From Gemmatimonadota bacterium (GTDB lineage Bacteria > Latescibacterota > UBA2968 > UBA8231): a stretch of 64,000 nucleotides of DNA. How positions within the stretch are numbered: position 1 is the stretch's first letter; every line of letters begins with the position of its first letter. Shown here piece after piece: positions 43,485 to 52,620 of this stretch. The notes beneath the pieces are model-generated. The model was not told where the DNA came from and ran no database searches. It saw only the letters and a program-made list of their open reading frames with translations. Where the stretch lies: positions 1-64,000 of the forward strand of contig VXML01000093.1 in NCBI GenBank assembly GCA_009841115.1. The letters are read 5' to 3'. The position numbers were made by a program, and so were the translations under genes.

Positions 43485-43537
43485 GCGGGGTCGTCTCCGG
43501 GTTAGATGCGCCACGGAAAATACCGCTTCTGCGCAGG

Positions 43538-43786
43538 TCAGCCAAGAGGTTCGACGGAAGCGATCTCCATGGTGCGCAGGTACTCGCAGAGGGCGCGGCC
43601 GTCTAAGGGCAGGTCGAGCACGTCGGAAAAGGGCCACATGTCTCCTGAGAGGAAGTCGATAGCCGTCTGCCGCTCTTGGTTGCAATCTGTGGTCTGCATG
43701 TCTTTGACGGCTTGGATGATGACTGCGGCAGCGAGCCGCCGGTGGCCGTCAAACCGGGCGCGATAGGTCGTCTTTTTTGTCTTCAT
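43538..43786 (-). CDS. small hypothetical protein
   Basis: An 82-residue protein (TYRARFDGHRRLAAAVIIQA, then QTAIDFLSGDMWPFSDVLDL). It resembles short uncharacterised proteins often found in mobile or phage-derived DNA, but I cannot name a family. Its ATG overlaps the stop of the CNT-like fragment (ATGA). Confidence 0.55.
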   Translation of the reverse strand: MKTKKTTYRARFDGHRRLAAAVIIQAVKDMQTTDCNQERQTAIDFLSGDMWPFSDVLDLPLDGRALCEYLRTMEIASVEPLG

Positions 43787-43989
43787 CTGTTTTTCGCTCT
43801 AGCTAGAGATAGTATATAACGCCCGAAGTGCCGCTGAGTTTCAGGTTGCAGCAGGATAGCGGCCAGCAGAAGCTGAAGCACTGTGGCTACACCGAGAGTC
43901 TTCCAAGGAATGGAGCGGGTACGGCGGCCGATGAGGTAGGCGATGGCGAGAAGAACGAAGTAACCTAAGGCACTGTGGACGATTAACAT
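43783..43989 (-). pseudogene. truncated N-terminus of a CNT nucleoside transporter
   Basis: 68 residues: SALGYFVLLAIAYLIGRRTR, then IPWKTLGVATVLQLLLAAIL and the ETQRHFGRYILSL segment match the first two helices of concentrative nucleoside transporters, which are normally ~400 residues. The gene keeps its own AGGA ribosome site, then stops 7 codons after the match and overlaps an unrelated small gene. It is probably a deletion remnant; a small genuine two-helix protein is less likely. Confidence 0.6.
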
Positions 43990-44043
43990 AACATCCTAAG
44001 AAATAAAGGGTAAAACCGAAAAAAGTCAACCGCCCGCGCACCT

Positions 44044-44694
44044 TCAGGCGAGGGCGTTGAAGGCACGTTGGACGACCGAGTGCAGGGAGCCGTCGGTCGG
44101 GATGCGGACGGCCCCGGCCCAGACGGGAAGGTTGCCGAGGGCCTGCGCGAGTTGAGCAAAGTAGGAAGCGTCGGCGCGAGAGCCGCGACCGGCCATGCGG
44201 GTGCGCCAGATGTCCAAGGGTGGCGGGTCGAGGTGGAGGACGGAAAGGGTGGCTGGGGCGATGTTTGCGGCTAACCCTTCCCAGAGGGCGTCCACGCCCA
44301 GCTCGGGGCCAAAGCCGCCGACGAGGAGGACTTGGCGGGTGCCGACGAGGTTAGTGCAAGCTGCGGCGAGGGCGCTGGCGTATTCGAGGGGACGGAGCTT
44401 TTGCCAGTAGTGGGGAGCACCGTAGGCCGCGTCGGGCGCGTCGCCTCGCAGTGCGGCTGCTTCGAGGATAAAACCCGCGGCCGTTTGGTCTTTGTCGAGG
44501 AGAAAGGTGTTGGGGCAGAGCGCGAGGAGGGCTTGGGCAACGGCGGTTTTGCCGACTCCGGGCGGACCGCCCAAGATTACGAGGCGGGAAGACGGGCTGC
44601 CGGGGCGGGCGGCTTGTAGGAGGGCTGTTATGGTTGGGCCGGGGTCGGGTGCGGAGTCTGCGTAGCCGCCGCCCAAGTGGGCCACATCCGTCAC
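44044..44694 (-). CDS. P-loop ATP-binding protein, kinase-like
   Basis: A 216-residue protein with Walker A LVILGGPPGVGKTAVAQAL near 40-58 and the following LLDKDQTAAGFILEAA region of AAA_33/small-molecule kinases; VLLVGGFGPELGVDAL and LSVLHLDPPPLDIWRTRM (possible lid arginines) follow. The substrate is unknown. The GTG start at 44694 overlaps the epimerase stop (GTGA); the open frame to 44760 extends into the epimerase and is not needed. It is probably translated with the epimerase, which suggests a shared substrate such as a sugar. Confidence 0.72.
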   Translation of the reverse strand: MTDVAHLGGGYADSAPDPGPTITALLQAARPGSPSSRLVILGGPPGVGKTAVAQALLALCPNTFLLDKDQTAAGFILEAAALRGDAPDAAYGAPHYWQKLRPLEYASALAAACTNLVGTRQVLLVGGFGPELGVDALWEGLAANIAPATLSVLHLDPPPLDIWRTRMAGRGSRADASYFAQLAQALGNLPVWAGAVRIPTDGSLHSVVQRAFNALA

Positions 44695-45425
44695 GGCGAG
44701 GGCGCGCCGCGGTCTTGGGGCTCCCAGCCGACGAGTTCTTTGGCGTTGGCTAGGTCCCACTTTTTGTCCGCGCCTAGTGAGACCCCGTAAATGATGCCGA
44801 ATTGGGGCCGGGGGGCCTCGATGCAGCAGGCGGTCAGCTCGGAGACATCGCGGGCGCTGAGCCAGCGGTTTTCGCCAGGGGCATAGGTGCTGTTGACTTC
44901 TTCGGTGTCCGGGTAGTTGGCGATGCGGAGGCAGTAAGAGGAGATGCCGTACTCGTCGTAGTAAAAGCGGCCGAGGGCTTCGCCGAATGCCTTGCTGACG
45001 CCGTACATGCTGTCGGGGCGGATCGGCATCTCAGGGGTGGTGTAGATGCCTTCTTGCTCGTAGAAGCCCGTTACGTGGTTGGTGCTGGCGAAGACGACGA
45101 CCGGGACCTTGTTGATGCGGGCGGCCTCAAAGATGTTGTAGGTGCCTTGGATGTTGGTCTCCATGATCATCTGGTTGTAGCGCGTGCGCGGATAGCCCCG
45201 CTGGGTGATGGCGATGCCGAGGTGGACGATGGTGTCGATGCCTTCGCAGGCCTCGACCATGTTCTCGAAATTGGCGAGGTCGGAGACTACGATTTCGTCG
45301 TTTGGTTCGACTTCGGGGATGTTGCGGTGGAAGAGCAGGCGGAAGTCGTAGCGGTCTTTGAGGTGGCGGCGCAGGCCGGACCCGACTTTGCCGGCGGCGC
45401 CGGTGATGAAAAGTTTTTTCTTCAT
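44691..45425 (-). CDS. NAD-dependent epimerase/uronate-dehydrogenase-like protein
   Basis: Extended short-chain dehydrogenase of 244 residues. The NAD-binding motif TGAAGKVGSGLRRHL lies near the N-terminus, DLANFENMVEACEGIDTIVHLGIA follows, and the catalytic YGVSKAFGE (Tyr-x-x-x-Lys) is near 137-145 with Ser/Thr in FASTNHVTG. The length and the GSGLRRHL start resemble uronate dehydrogenase (Udh); galactose-epimerase-like roles are possible. It feeds into the downstream kinase by a GTGA overlap. Confidence 0.82.
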   Translation of the reverse strand: MKKKLFITGAAGKVGSGLRRHLKDRYDFRLLFHRNIPEVEPNDEIVVSDLANFENMVEACEGIDTIVHLGIAITQRGYPRTRYNQMIMETNIQGTYNIFEAARINKVPVVVFASTNHVTGFYEQEGIYTTPEMPIRPDSMYGVSKAFGEALGRFYYDEYGISSYCLRIANYPDTEEVNSTYAPGENRWLSARDVSELTACCIEAPRPQFGIIYGVSLGADKKWDLANAKELVGWEPQDRGAPSP

Positions 45426-45551
45426 GTCCCTTTCCCGTGTTTGGCGGCGTCTGTTGGATCGCGGGTTATACTATTTGCTTGGGCTGCGGGGCGCAAGTCA
45501 TTGAGGCAGAGCAGACGCTGGATATGCACGCCTTATCCCTTCGCGCTCCGC
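45426..45551. other. spacer between TonB receptor and epimerase genes
   Basis: 126 bases, no clear gene or terminator. The epimerase ribosome site (GGGAAAGGGAC) lies at its edge. Confidence 0.4.
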
Positions 45552-48119
45552 TCAGAAAGAAACAGTCGCGGTCATTGAAACCGTCCGCGGCGCGCCGAGC
45601 CAAGCCGCGTTCTCGGTGATGGCGGACAGATAGGCCCTGTCGAGCAGATTGTTGGCCACGAGCGAGAACTCCGTTGAGCGGAGCAGGGGACCCAGCGCCT
45701 CGCCTGAGAAACTGACATACGCGTCCACCAGCCAGTAGGCGTCTGTGTACCAGTCCGCCGTCAGGCTCACGCGCCGCGACGATGTGTACTTGGCCGTCAG
45801 TCCCGTGCGGAGCGGCCCGGTCCGATCGAGCGAGACGACCCACAGTTTGTCTGGTACGCCAGTGACGTCGGTCCCAGGGACGATGTTCTGGCTTTCGTCG
45901 ACGAGGGGATCGCCGCTTCCGATATACTCCGAGTCGTTGAGTGTGGCGGCCGTGTACAAGGAAATCTGCTGCGGCATCCGCACCGTTGCCGCAAACTCCA
46001 AACCCTTCGTTTGGAGGCCACCGGCGTTGAAATAGGCACCACCGCCTGGGATGAGGTAGTTGGGACCGGCGGCCGTCGTCGGGCCGAGGTAGAAGATACG
46101 GTTCTGAAAATCGATGATGTATCCCGTGGCACCGAGGGCAACCCGATCCCCGGTATACTGTAGCCCGACATCGATGTTTGAGGCGGTTTCCGGTTCGAGG
46201 TCGTCGAGGCTCCGTCCCGGAACTTCGAGGAGCGTAGCGCTGATCGCCCTGAAGTTCTCCGAATAGCCGGCGAACAGGTCGAGGCCCTCGACAGGCGTCT
46301 CGTATGTGATGCCGCCAGAGAAGAGCAGATCCGAATCCGAATCGACTTCGAGATCTGGGTCGACATTGAACTGGTCCTCGCGCGACACGCCGACTAGGAA
46401 CTGCTTGACGCCGCCGCTCAGGGACAACGGGCCGGCGAAGATCGTCTCTTCGGCGTACCACTTGAAGATATGTTGCGGGAAATCCCACTCGTACTGGTGC
46501 CAGTAGGCCTGCTCGTTCCAGTCGAAGCTGAGCGTAGGATCCAGCATCTGATGCCAGTCCCGACCCAGGGGCCGCCGCGAATCCTCGTACCAGATGCCGG
46601 CGCGCAGTGTGCTGCCGGCGGTGCCGATGGTGGTGAACCACTCCTCGTCGAGCGTCACTCCGACGCGGTCTTTCCCGTAGTGGCTGTGGCGGTAGGACTG
46701 CACCGCCGTAGCATCCGGGTGGCACGCAGGATCGACCTCTGGGCCGCCCGATCCGTAGTAGTTGAAGATGTAGGACGACGTGCACCCGTTGACCGGCCCG
46801 ACTGCGACGCTGTCCCGGTTCACGAAGCGAATCAGTCCAAGCGGGGTGCCGCCTTGCACTGGTGGCCAGCCCATCAGCTCCGATTCTGGGCCGCCGTCGT
46901 CGTCGGTGACATCGACGATGTAGGGGGGTAGCCAATCGCCGCGGCCCCGGTTGCGATGGAAATAGAGTCCGCCGCTCATGGATAGGGCGTTGAACGACCA
47001 GTCCGCCTTCAAGTAGGCCAAGGTGTTGTTCCGTCGGGTCTGCCAGCCGGGCCGGTAGAACTGGTTCAGGTACGGGACGCCGGGCCAGTCGCCGACTAGG
47101 CGGTCCCAGCGCGAGTTCGCCCTGAAATCGCCCTCGCTGTTGAGCCGCTGGTAGGCGTCCTCGTGGATGCTGTCGTATGAGAGGTAGCTCGTAAGGTCAA
47201 GGCGTCCATGCGACGAGACGAACTTGGCGGCAATGTGCTCTCGCTCGTTCCGTGCGGAGCCCTGCATCCAATCGGTCGACTCTTGGTAGATCGCGGCAAT
47301 CCAGGCGCGCGTCTCACTGCCGAATAACGGTCCGGTGTCGAGGCGCATGTAGAGCCGCTGGCCTTCGTTCTCGCCGATGGTAGTCGATGCAGTGTAGGTC
47401 CGCTCGGCCGCCGGGTCGTCCGTTAGGTAGTTGAAGGTGCCGCCCAGTGCCTCGACCGACCGGGAGGCGATGTCGGCCGTTCCTTGGGACACCTCGACGC
47501 CGCCGAGGTTCATTGGGTCGATGAACCGGTTGGCCTTGGCACCGCTGAAGTAGTCGGACGTACCGTTGGGGAACCCATCGATGGTCGTGCCGATCTGCGC
47601 CTCGCTGATGGTCACTTGGAAGCCGCGCACGGCGACGTTGCTCGACCAGTCGTCGAAGCCGTACGCATCGCCCTCCTGGATGGATACTCCGGGCAGGTTG
47701 TCGACTACCGACGTCACGCTGGTGATGTTCGACTGCTGGAGGATCATCGGCTCGGCGACGACGTTGCTCGCGAAGATCCGGGGCTCCTCGGCAACGACGC
47801 TGATTCCCTCGAGTCCGACGACGCTCGGTTGCAAGCGAACGTCGAGCGTGGTGCCGCCCGGACTTATCGCCAGTCGCTTTGTCTGGAATCCTACAAAGGA
47901 AAAAATTAGAATGTCCTCCGGCGACCGTAGGTCAATCGAATAGGCCCCATCCTGGTCCGTCATCGTCCCGATAGATGTGCCCTCAATGACGACCGTTGTG
48001 CCCGGTAAGGCATCGCCGGTTTCGTCCGAGACCACGGTGCCTGAAACCGCAATCTGCCCATGGGCATCTTGGGCTAGTTGTATAGCGAATATGACGGCAA
48101 TGATGCGGACGAATTTCAT
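45552..48119 (-). CDS. TonB-dependent outer-membrane receptor
   Basis: An 855-residue receptor. The signal peptide ends near DAHGQ; a CarboxypepD_reg-like domain follows (SGTVVSDETGDALPGTTVVI, about 25-105), then the plug (SVVDNLPGVSIQEGD, NVAVRGFQVTISEAQIGTTIDG, about 125-245) and a 22-strand-type barrel whose last residue is the usual phenylalanine (MTATVSF). No SusD partner is adjacent, so it is not a classical SusCD pair. GGAGG precedes the ATG. The ligand could be a siderophore, a vitamin or a glycan; context (epimerase, kinase) slightly favours a sugar. Confidence 0.9.
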   Translation of the reverse strand: MKFVRIIAVIFAIQLAQDAHGQIAVSGTVVSDETGDALPGTTVVIEGTSIGTMTDQDGAYSIDLRSPEDILIFSFVGFQTKRLAISPGGTTLDVRLQPSVVGLEGISVVAEEPRIFASNVVAEPMILQQSNITSVTSVVDNLPGVSIQEGDAYGFDDWSSNVAVRGFQVTISEAQIGTTIDGFPNGTSDYFSGAKANRFIDPMNLGGVEVSQGTADIASRSVEALGGTFNYLTDDPAAERTYTASTTIGENEGQRLYMRLDTGPLFGSETRAWIAAIYQESTDWMQGSARNEREHIAAKFVSSHGRLDLTSYLSYDSIHEDAYQRLNSEGDFRANSRWDRLVGDWPGVPYLNQFYRPGWQTRRNNTLAYLKADWSFNALSMSGGLYFHRNRGRGDWLPPYIVDVTDDDGGPESELMGWPPVQGGTPLGLIRFVNRDSVAVGPVNGCTSSYIFNYYGSGGPEVDPACHPDATAVQSYRHSHYGKDRVGVTLDEEWFTTIGTAGSTLRAGIWYEDSRRPLGRDWHQMLDPTLSFDWNEQAYWHQYEWDFPQHIFKWYAEETIFAGPLSLSGGVKQFLVGVSREDQFNVDPDLEVDSDSDLLFSGGITYETPVEGLDLFAGYSENFRAISATLLEVPGRSLDDLEPETASNIDVGLQYTGDRVALGATGYIIDFQNRIFYLGPTTAAGPNYLIPGGGAYFNAGGLQTKGLEFAATVRMPQQISLYTAATLNDSEYIGSGDPLVDESQNIVPGTDVTGVPDKLWVVSLDRTGPLRTGLTAKYTSSRRVSLTADWYTDAYWLVDAYVSFSGEALGPLLRSTEFSLVANNLLDRAYLSAITENAAWLGAPRTVSMTATVSF

Positions 48120-48208
48120 GGGACCTCCTGCGATTAGGTGGGAATATCTATATCTATAACAAATTTGGCAGGACGCGTGAAGCGGTCAAACTATAAAGTA
48201 CCGGTCTC

Positions 48209-49468
48209 TCATTTGGCCGAGTGCTGAGCCGTCAGGGACGCGAGGCTGCCCAAGTTTCTCAGCGAGGGGAAAAGGCCCGTCCAAGCGGCGACGACCAGCA
48301 ACGTGCCGATGCCGCCGCTGACGACGGAGAAGACCGGGTTGAAGAGCTGGGCCACCAGCCCGGATTCAAAGCCGCCGATTTCGTTGGACGCACCGACGAA
48401 GATGGCGGAGACGGCCTGGACTCGGCCCCGCATCTCATTGGGCGTGCCCATCTGCGAGATGACGCGGCGGATGACCATGCTGACGTTGTCGAAGGCACCA
48501 GTCAGCGCCAGCATCAGCAGCGAAAACCAGAAGTTTTGCGAGAGGCCAAAGAGAATGGTCGCCACGCCAAAGCCGGCCACGCACCAAAGCAGGGTTTTGC
48601 CAGCGCGGCGAATCGGCGGCAAATGGGCGATGGCCAAGGCAGTGATGGTAGCACCGATGGCAGGAGCCGCGACCAGCCAACCGAGCGCGGCTTCGGGTGC
48701 GAGGCCGACGGAGCTGAGGTCGATGATCTCGCGGGCGAAGATGGGCAGGAGGTACACTGCGCCGCCTAAGAGGACAGCGAACAGATCGAGCGAGATCGCG
48801 CCGAGGAGGAGCGGCTGGTCGCGGACGAAGCGCAGCCCAACGGCGATCTGCGCGAACATCTTGCCTCCTTGGATGCGCGGAGCAGGCGGCAAGATCATGG
48901 TGCTGAGGAAGAGGATGAAGGCCGCGGAGGAAATGGCGCTGAGGACATAGGCGACTTGGAGATTGAAGGCGATGACAAAACCGCCGATAGCCGGTCCGGC
49001 GATGCCGATGATCTGCTGTAAGCTGGTTGACCACTTGGCGGCGTTTTCAAAGAGCGCGTCCGGCACCAGCAAGGGCGCAATGGCCCGTTGCGCGGGCCAG
49101 CCTAGGCGGAGGAAGGACGAGTCCAAAAAAAGCAGTACGTACATCCAGTAGGTCGGCATCTGGTACCAGCTAAAGACGGCCAAGCCCAGCGAAGCAAGTG
49201 TCGCACCGGCTAGACTGAGCATCATTAGTTTGCGGCGGTCGAAGACGTCGGCTAGATACCCGGCCGGCAGGGTCAATAGTAGCATGGGGATGGCTTGGAC
49301 GAGGCCGACCATGCCGAGGGAGAGGGCTTGGCCGGTGCGGTCGTACACTTCCCAAGCGATGGCCAAGCCTTGGGCGGCCGTACCCATTCGCACCAGCGAG
49401 GAGGCGATGAGATAACGCCGGAAGAGGGGGACGCGCAAGCTGGAGTAGGGGTCGTGTCTTTTGTGCAA
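48209..49468 (-). CDS. MFS transporter (EntS/MFS_3-like)
   Basis: A 419-residue major facilitator with 12 hydrophobic segments. The start LFRRYLIASSLVRMGTAAQGLAIAW, the loop motif GYLADVFDRRKLMMLS after helix 2 (GxLaDrxdRR) and QMGTPNEMRGRVQAVSAIF in the second half are typical of the enterobactin-exporter-like MFS_3 group. Start is TTG at 49468; no better ATG keeps the first helix. Divergent from the DegT gene. Confidence 0.85.
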   Translation of the reverse strand: MHKRHDPYSSLRVPLFRRYLIASSLVRMGTAAQGLAIAWEVYDRTGQALSLGMVGLVQAIPMLLLTLPAGYLADVFDRRKLMMLSLAGATLASLGLAVFSWYQMPTYWMYVLLFLDSSFLRLGWPAQRAIAPLLVPDALFENAAKWSTSLQQIIGIAGPAIGGFVIAFNLQVAYVLSAISSAAFILFLSTMILPPAPRIQGGKMFAQIAVGLRFVRDQPLLLGAISLDLFAVLLGGAVYLLPIFAREIIDLSSVGLAPEAALGWLVAAPAIGATITALAIAHLPPIRRAGKTLLWCVAGFGVATILFGLSQNFWFSLLMLALTGAFDNVSMVIRRVISQMGTPNEMRGRVQAVSAIFVGASNEIGGFESGLVAQLFNPVFSVVSGGIGTLLVVAAWTGLFPSLRNLGSLASLTAQHSAK

Positions 49469-49569
49469 ATCAGTAGTGGTGTTAGTTATAGGCGGAGTGC
49501 GAATTTGCTAAATTACCGATGAGTTTCTGGCTAGCGCCAGTGGCACATTGTCGAGAAAGGAAATTTGCA

Positions 49570-50802
49570 ATGCTGGCAATAGACGGAGGACCTAAGGTCC
49601 GCGAGACGGCATTTCCCAAGCGGCATCTCTTTGGGGATGAGGAGCGCGAGGCCGCGCTGCGGCTGTTTTCTCAAGCGCAGGAGAGCGGCAATGCAATCGG
49701 CTACAGTGGGCCAGAGGAATTGGCCTATGAGCGGGAATTTGCCGCGTTCATGGGAGGTGGGTACGCCGATTTGGTCAACTCGGGAACCTCGGCGCTTTAC
49801 GCGGCACTGGGAGCACTAAAGCTAAAAGCGGCTGGCGAGGTGGTGATTCCGCCGATTACGGATCCCGGGGGAGCGATGCCCGCGGCGCTGTTGTGCCAAG
49901 TGCCCGTGGTCGCCGATGCCGCGCCGGGATCGTTTAACGCCGGTGCGGAGCAGATCGCGGCGGTGCTGACGCCCCACACGCGCGCCATTGTCGTGGCCCA
50001 CATTGCCGGTGAACCAGCGGATATGACGCCAATTTTGGCGCTAGCTGAGGAGCGCGGCGTACCAGTCATTGAGGATTGCGCCCAAGCCCACGGGGCGCGC
50101 TATAAGGGGCAGCTAGCGGGATCGTTGGGCGCGGTGGCGGCCTTTTCGACTATGAGCGGCAAGCACCACGCGACGGGGCCACAGGGCGGGGTGGTCTTTA
50201 CCCGCGACGAAGAACTCTGCTGGGAGGCCAAGCGCTTTGCCGACCGGGGCAAGCCTTTTAATACAGATGCGACCTCTAACCTGCGCGCTGGACTTAATCT
50301 CAACGGCAACGACCTGTCGGCCGCCATTGGGCGAGTGCAGCTAAAGAAACTCGATGCGATGATTGCCAAGCGGCGGCAGGTAGCGGCGCAGATCGAAGAG
50401 GCCATTGCCGAGCGCAAGGCGGTGCGGTTGGGATGGCAGGTGGACGAGTCGGAGGGGGTGTACTGGTTTATGCGCTTCCACGTAGATGCTGATAAGCTTC
50501 GGGTGGACAAAAACGGCTTTGCTCGGGCCGTGGCCGCCGAGGGCATTCCGGTGACAGCCACGTATCGCCACATTCCCTCCGAGGCGATCTGGTTTAGGGA
50601 GCGGCAGGTCTTTCTCGGCAGCGACTATCCGTGGGGATTGCCGGCGTATGGGGGAGACCGCAATGCACAGTTTGCCTGTCCCAACGCCGTTGATGCGGTA
50701 GAAAGCCACTTCATCATGTCGATTCACGAGAATTTTGCCGCGCGGGAGGTGGCGGATATTGCCGAGGCGTTTGCAAAGGTGGAGCAGGCGTATTTGCGGT
50801 AA
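49570..50802 (+). CDS. DegT/DnrJ/EryC1/StrS-family aminotransferase
   Basis: PLP enzyme of 410 residues that transaminates keto-sugars or related cyclitols. It shows LAIDGGPKVRETAFPKRHLF at the start, NSGTSALYAALGAL near 75, the VIPPITDPGGAMPAALLC region, VIEDCAQAHGARYKG near 167, and the Schiff-base lysine K198 in STMSGKHHATGPQGG. ATG at 49570 follows AAGGAAA; an upstream frame to 49519 adds a leader without that signal. No sugar-nucleotide genes are nearby, so its substrate is open. Confidence 0.88.
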   Translation: MLAIDGGPKVRETAFPKRHLFGDEEREAALRLFSQAQESGNAIGYSGPEELAYEREFAAFMGGGYADLVNSGTSALYAALGALKLKAAGEVVIPPITDPGGAMPAALLCQVPVVADAAPGSFNAGAEQIAAVLTPHTRAIVVAHIAGEPADMTPILALAEERGVPVIEDCAQAHGARYKGQLAGSLGAVAAFSTMSGKHHATGPQGGVVFTRDEELCWEAKRFADRGKPFNTDATSNLRAGLNLNGNDLSAAIGRVQLKKLDAMIAKRRQVAAQIEEAIAERKAVRLGWQVDESEGVYWFMRFHVDADKLRVDKNGFARAVAAEGIPVTATYRHIPSEAIWFRERQVFLGSDYPWGLPAYGGDRNAQFACPNAVDAVESHFIMSIHENFAAREVADIAEAFAKVEQAYLR

Positions 50803-50828
50803 TTAGTCTGATCAATGGGACGTGCTAT

Positions 50829-51674
50829 CTAAATAGTCAGCTCATTTTGTGCTTCTTTGCGGTATGTTAATAAAGGGCCGCGCACACCGCGCTCAACTTT
50901 GGCAAACGCATCGTGGTTGTGAATGCTCTCATAGTTATTGCTCGATACGTAAAACCACGCAATGCGCTCTGCGTCCATCATCGCCAGCAAATCTGTTGCC
51001 ACATCGCGCACAATATCTTCGACGAACTTGGGATCATTGTATGCACGCTCGGTCACGTATTTCTCGTCTGGTCGTTTCAGAACGGGATACAGTTGACATG
51101 ACGCATTGTATTCGCCAATGTCGATCAAATCTTCAAACCAGATAAATTCATTATCACAGGGGCGCACATTCATCGTTACTTCGGAACGCTGATTGTGAGC
51201 ACCATAGTCGCTTATTTCTTTGCTACACGGACAGAGGCTTGCCACGTTTGTCCGCACCCCGATCAGCTTGTCTTGAATACCCTCATTTGTTAACATCGCT
51301 TTAAATTCGCAGTTGTAGTCCATCATTCCTTTAATGCCCGTCACAGGTGCTTTGCGCAACAAAAAAATAGGAAATGCCATACTCAAAAACGCTTCTTCGG
51401 CGTCCAATAGTTCGAGCATTTCTTTGAGCACAATGTGTACACTGTCAGGTGTAAAGTGTTTGTGATGCTCATTCAGCGCAATCATAAACCTCGACATATG
51501 AGTGCCCTTTTGATAGTGGGATAAACTCACGGTCATGGATAGATTGGCTACTGTGTGAAATTCACCATTATTGCGCAGCGGCAAGGTCAAAGGATAGCGC
51601 ACGTTAGACACACCCACTTGATCGATTTCAATACCGCGGTTGTCATGTGAATTTTGTATATCTGGCAGATTCAT
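50829..51674 (-). CDS. folE2: GTP cyclohydrolase IB (FolE2-type)
   Basis: Makes 7,8-dihydroneopterin triphosphate from GTP for folate, using a metal other than the strict zinc of FolE. The 281 residues contain GVSNVRYPLTLPLRN near the start, and the catalytic region VASLCPCSKEISDYGAHNQRS near 145-165, which bears the conserved Cys; HNHDAFAKVERG closes the protein. GGAGAACAG precedes the ATG. The gene is clearly lower in GC than its neighbours. No other folate genes are adjacent. Confidence 0.93.
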   Translation of the reverse strand: MNLPDIQNSHDNRGIEIDQVGVSNVRYPLTLPLRNNGEFHTVANLSMTVSLSHYQKGTHMSRFMIALNEHHKHFTPDSVHIVLKEMLELLDAEEAFLSMAFPIFLLRKAPVTGIKGMMDYNCEFKAMLTNEGIQDKLIGVRTNVASLCPCSKEISDYGAHNQRSEVTMNVRPCDNEFIWFEDLIDIGEYNASCQLYPVLKRPDEKYVTERAYNDPKFVEDIVRDVATDLLAMMDAERIAWFYVSSNNYESIHNHDAFAKVERGVRGPLLTYRKEAQNELTI

Positions 51675-51842
51675 TCTGTTCTCCGTGGCGAAAATTATCG
51701 GCTAAAAGCTCCGTCTAACTCTGGGCAAAAAATTCTCGATCGTCAAATCGCTTGACGGGCGAATCACCGAGTAGTATGCTTGCGCAGATCAGGGCCGCTT
51801 GCAGCACTGCGGCGTACGCAACCCTCCATCAGAGCGGCGAAT
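51675..51842. other. divergent intergenic region between folE2 and the aldolase operon
   Basis: 168 bases that must hold promoters for both directions; no consensus pair is convincing. An open frame enters from 51780 on the plus strand, but the aldolase homology only begins at 51843. Confidence 0.4.
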
Positions 51843-52619
51843 ATGAGAAAGAGCAAAGTTTTGGACAAAGTGCGCACGGGGCGGTGTGCCCGCATTTGTG
51901 GCCTAGGGCATTATCTGCCGTTTTTTGTGCACTATGCCGCTCACAACGGCTATGACGGGATCTGGCTCGACTTGGAACACCGGGCGATGGATCAGCGCGA
52001 GGTCCAGGGCCTGTTGGCCTTGTGTCGCGCCTGCGATATCGATTGCATGTTGCGGGCCCCGACGCTTGAGCGCACCCGCCTCTACCGCTATCTCGAGGAC
52101 GGGGCGACCGGTCTGATGATGCCGCTGGTTTCCGATGCGGACTTGGCGCGCCAAATCGTCGCCGCGGTTAAGTACCCACCCTTGGGCAATCGCGGTTTGG
52201 ACGGGGCGGGTTTGGACGGCGATTTCGGTCTCGACGTGTGGCATGAGGGCAGTACCTATATCGACGACGCCAATCGCGAAACCTTCGTCGTCTTGCAGAT
52301 TGAAACTCCGCAAGCGCTGGCCAATGTCGAGGAGATCGCCGCGGTCGAGGGGGTGGACGGGCTCTTCGTCGGCCCGGCGGACTTGGGGTTGCGGCTCGGT
52401 TTGGCCGGGGGAGATGTCGATCTCGATCAGGCCGTCGCCAAAGTCGCGGGGGCGGCGCAAAAGCACGGCAAAGCCTGGGGGATACCCGCTGGCACGCCCG
52501 AGTTGCTGGCCAAATACCGCGCACAAGGGGCGCAGATGCTGGCTTATGGCGGCGATTTTGCCCTAGCGCAGGTTTTGGCCGATTGCCGTCGGGATTTCGA
52601 CCAAGCGCTCGGTGAATGA
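51843..52619 (+). CDS. HpcH/HpaI-family aldolase
   Basis: Class-II metal-dependent aldolase of 258 residues that cleaves or forms 2-keto-3-deoxy acids by pyruvate addition. Catalytic residues match the family: DLEHR (His and acid near 43-46), MLRAPTLERTRLYRYLEDGA (Arg near 68), QIETPQALANVEEIAAV (metal Glu near 145), GLFVGPADLGL (metal Asp near 171). I start at ATG 51843; the frame to 51780 adds a basic leader. First gene of the aldolase-M19-PhyH-unknown operon. Confidence 0.88.
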   Translation: MRKSKVLDKVRTGRCARICGLGHYLPFFVHYAAHNGYDGIWLDLEHRAMDQREVQGLLALCRACDIDCMLRAPTLERTRLYRYLEDGATGLMMPLVSDADLARQIVAAVKYPPLGNRGLDGAGLDGDFGLDVWHEGSTYIDDANRETFVVLQIETPQALANVEEIAAVEGVDGLFVGPADLGLRLGLAGGDVDLDQAVAKVAGAAQKHGKAWGIPAGTPELLAKYRAQGAQMLAYGGDFALAQVLADCRRDFDQALGE

Positions 52620-52620
52620 G

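Noticed and set aside
43485-43685. N-terminal extension of PhyH 1
   Set aside because: Arginine-rich, overlaps the 43538-43786 gene, while the PhyH homology begins at the ATG at 43484.
45466-46935. 489-residue antisense-type frame within the TonB receptor
   Set aside because: Same strand but different frame from the receptor, arginine-rich and motif-free; the receptor frame has clear plug and barrel signals.
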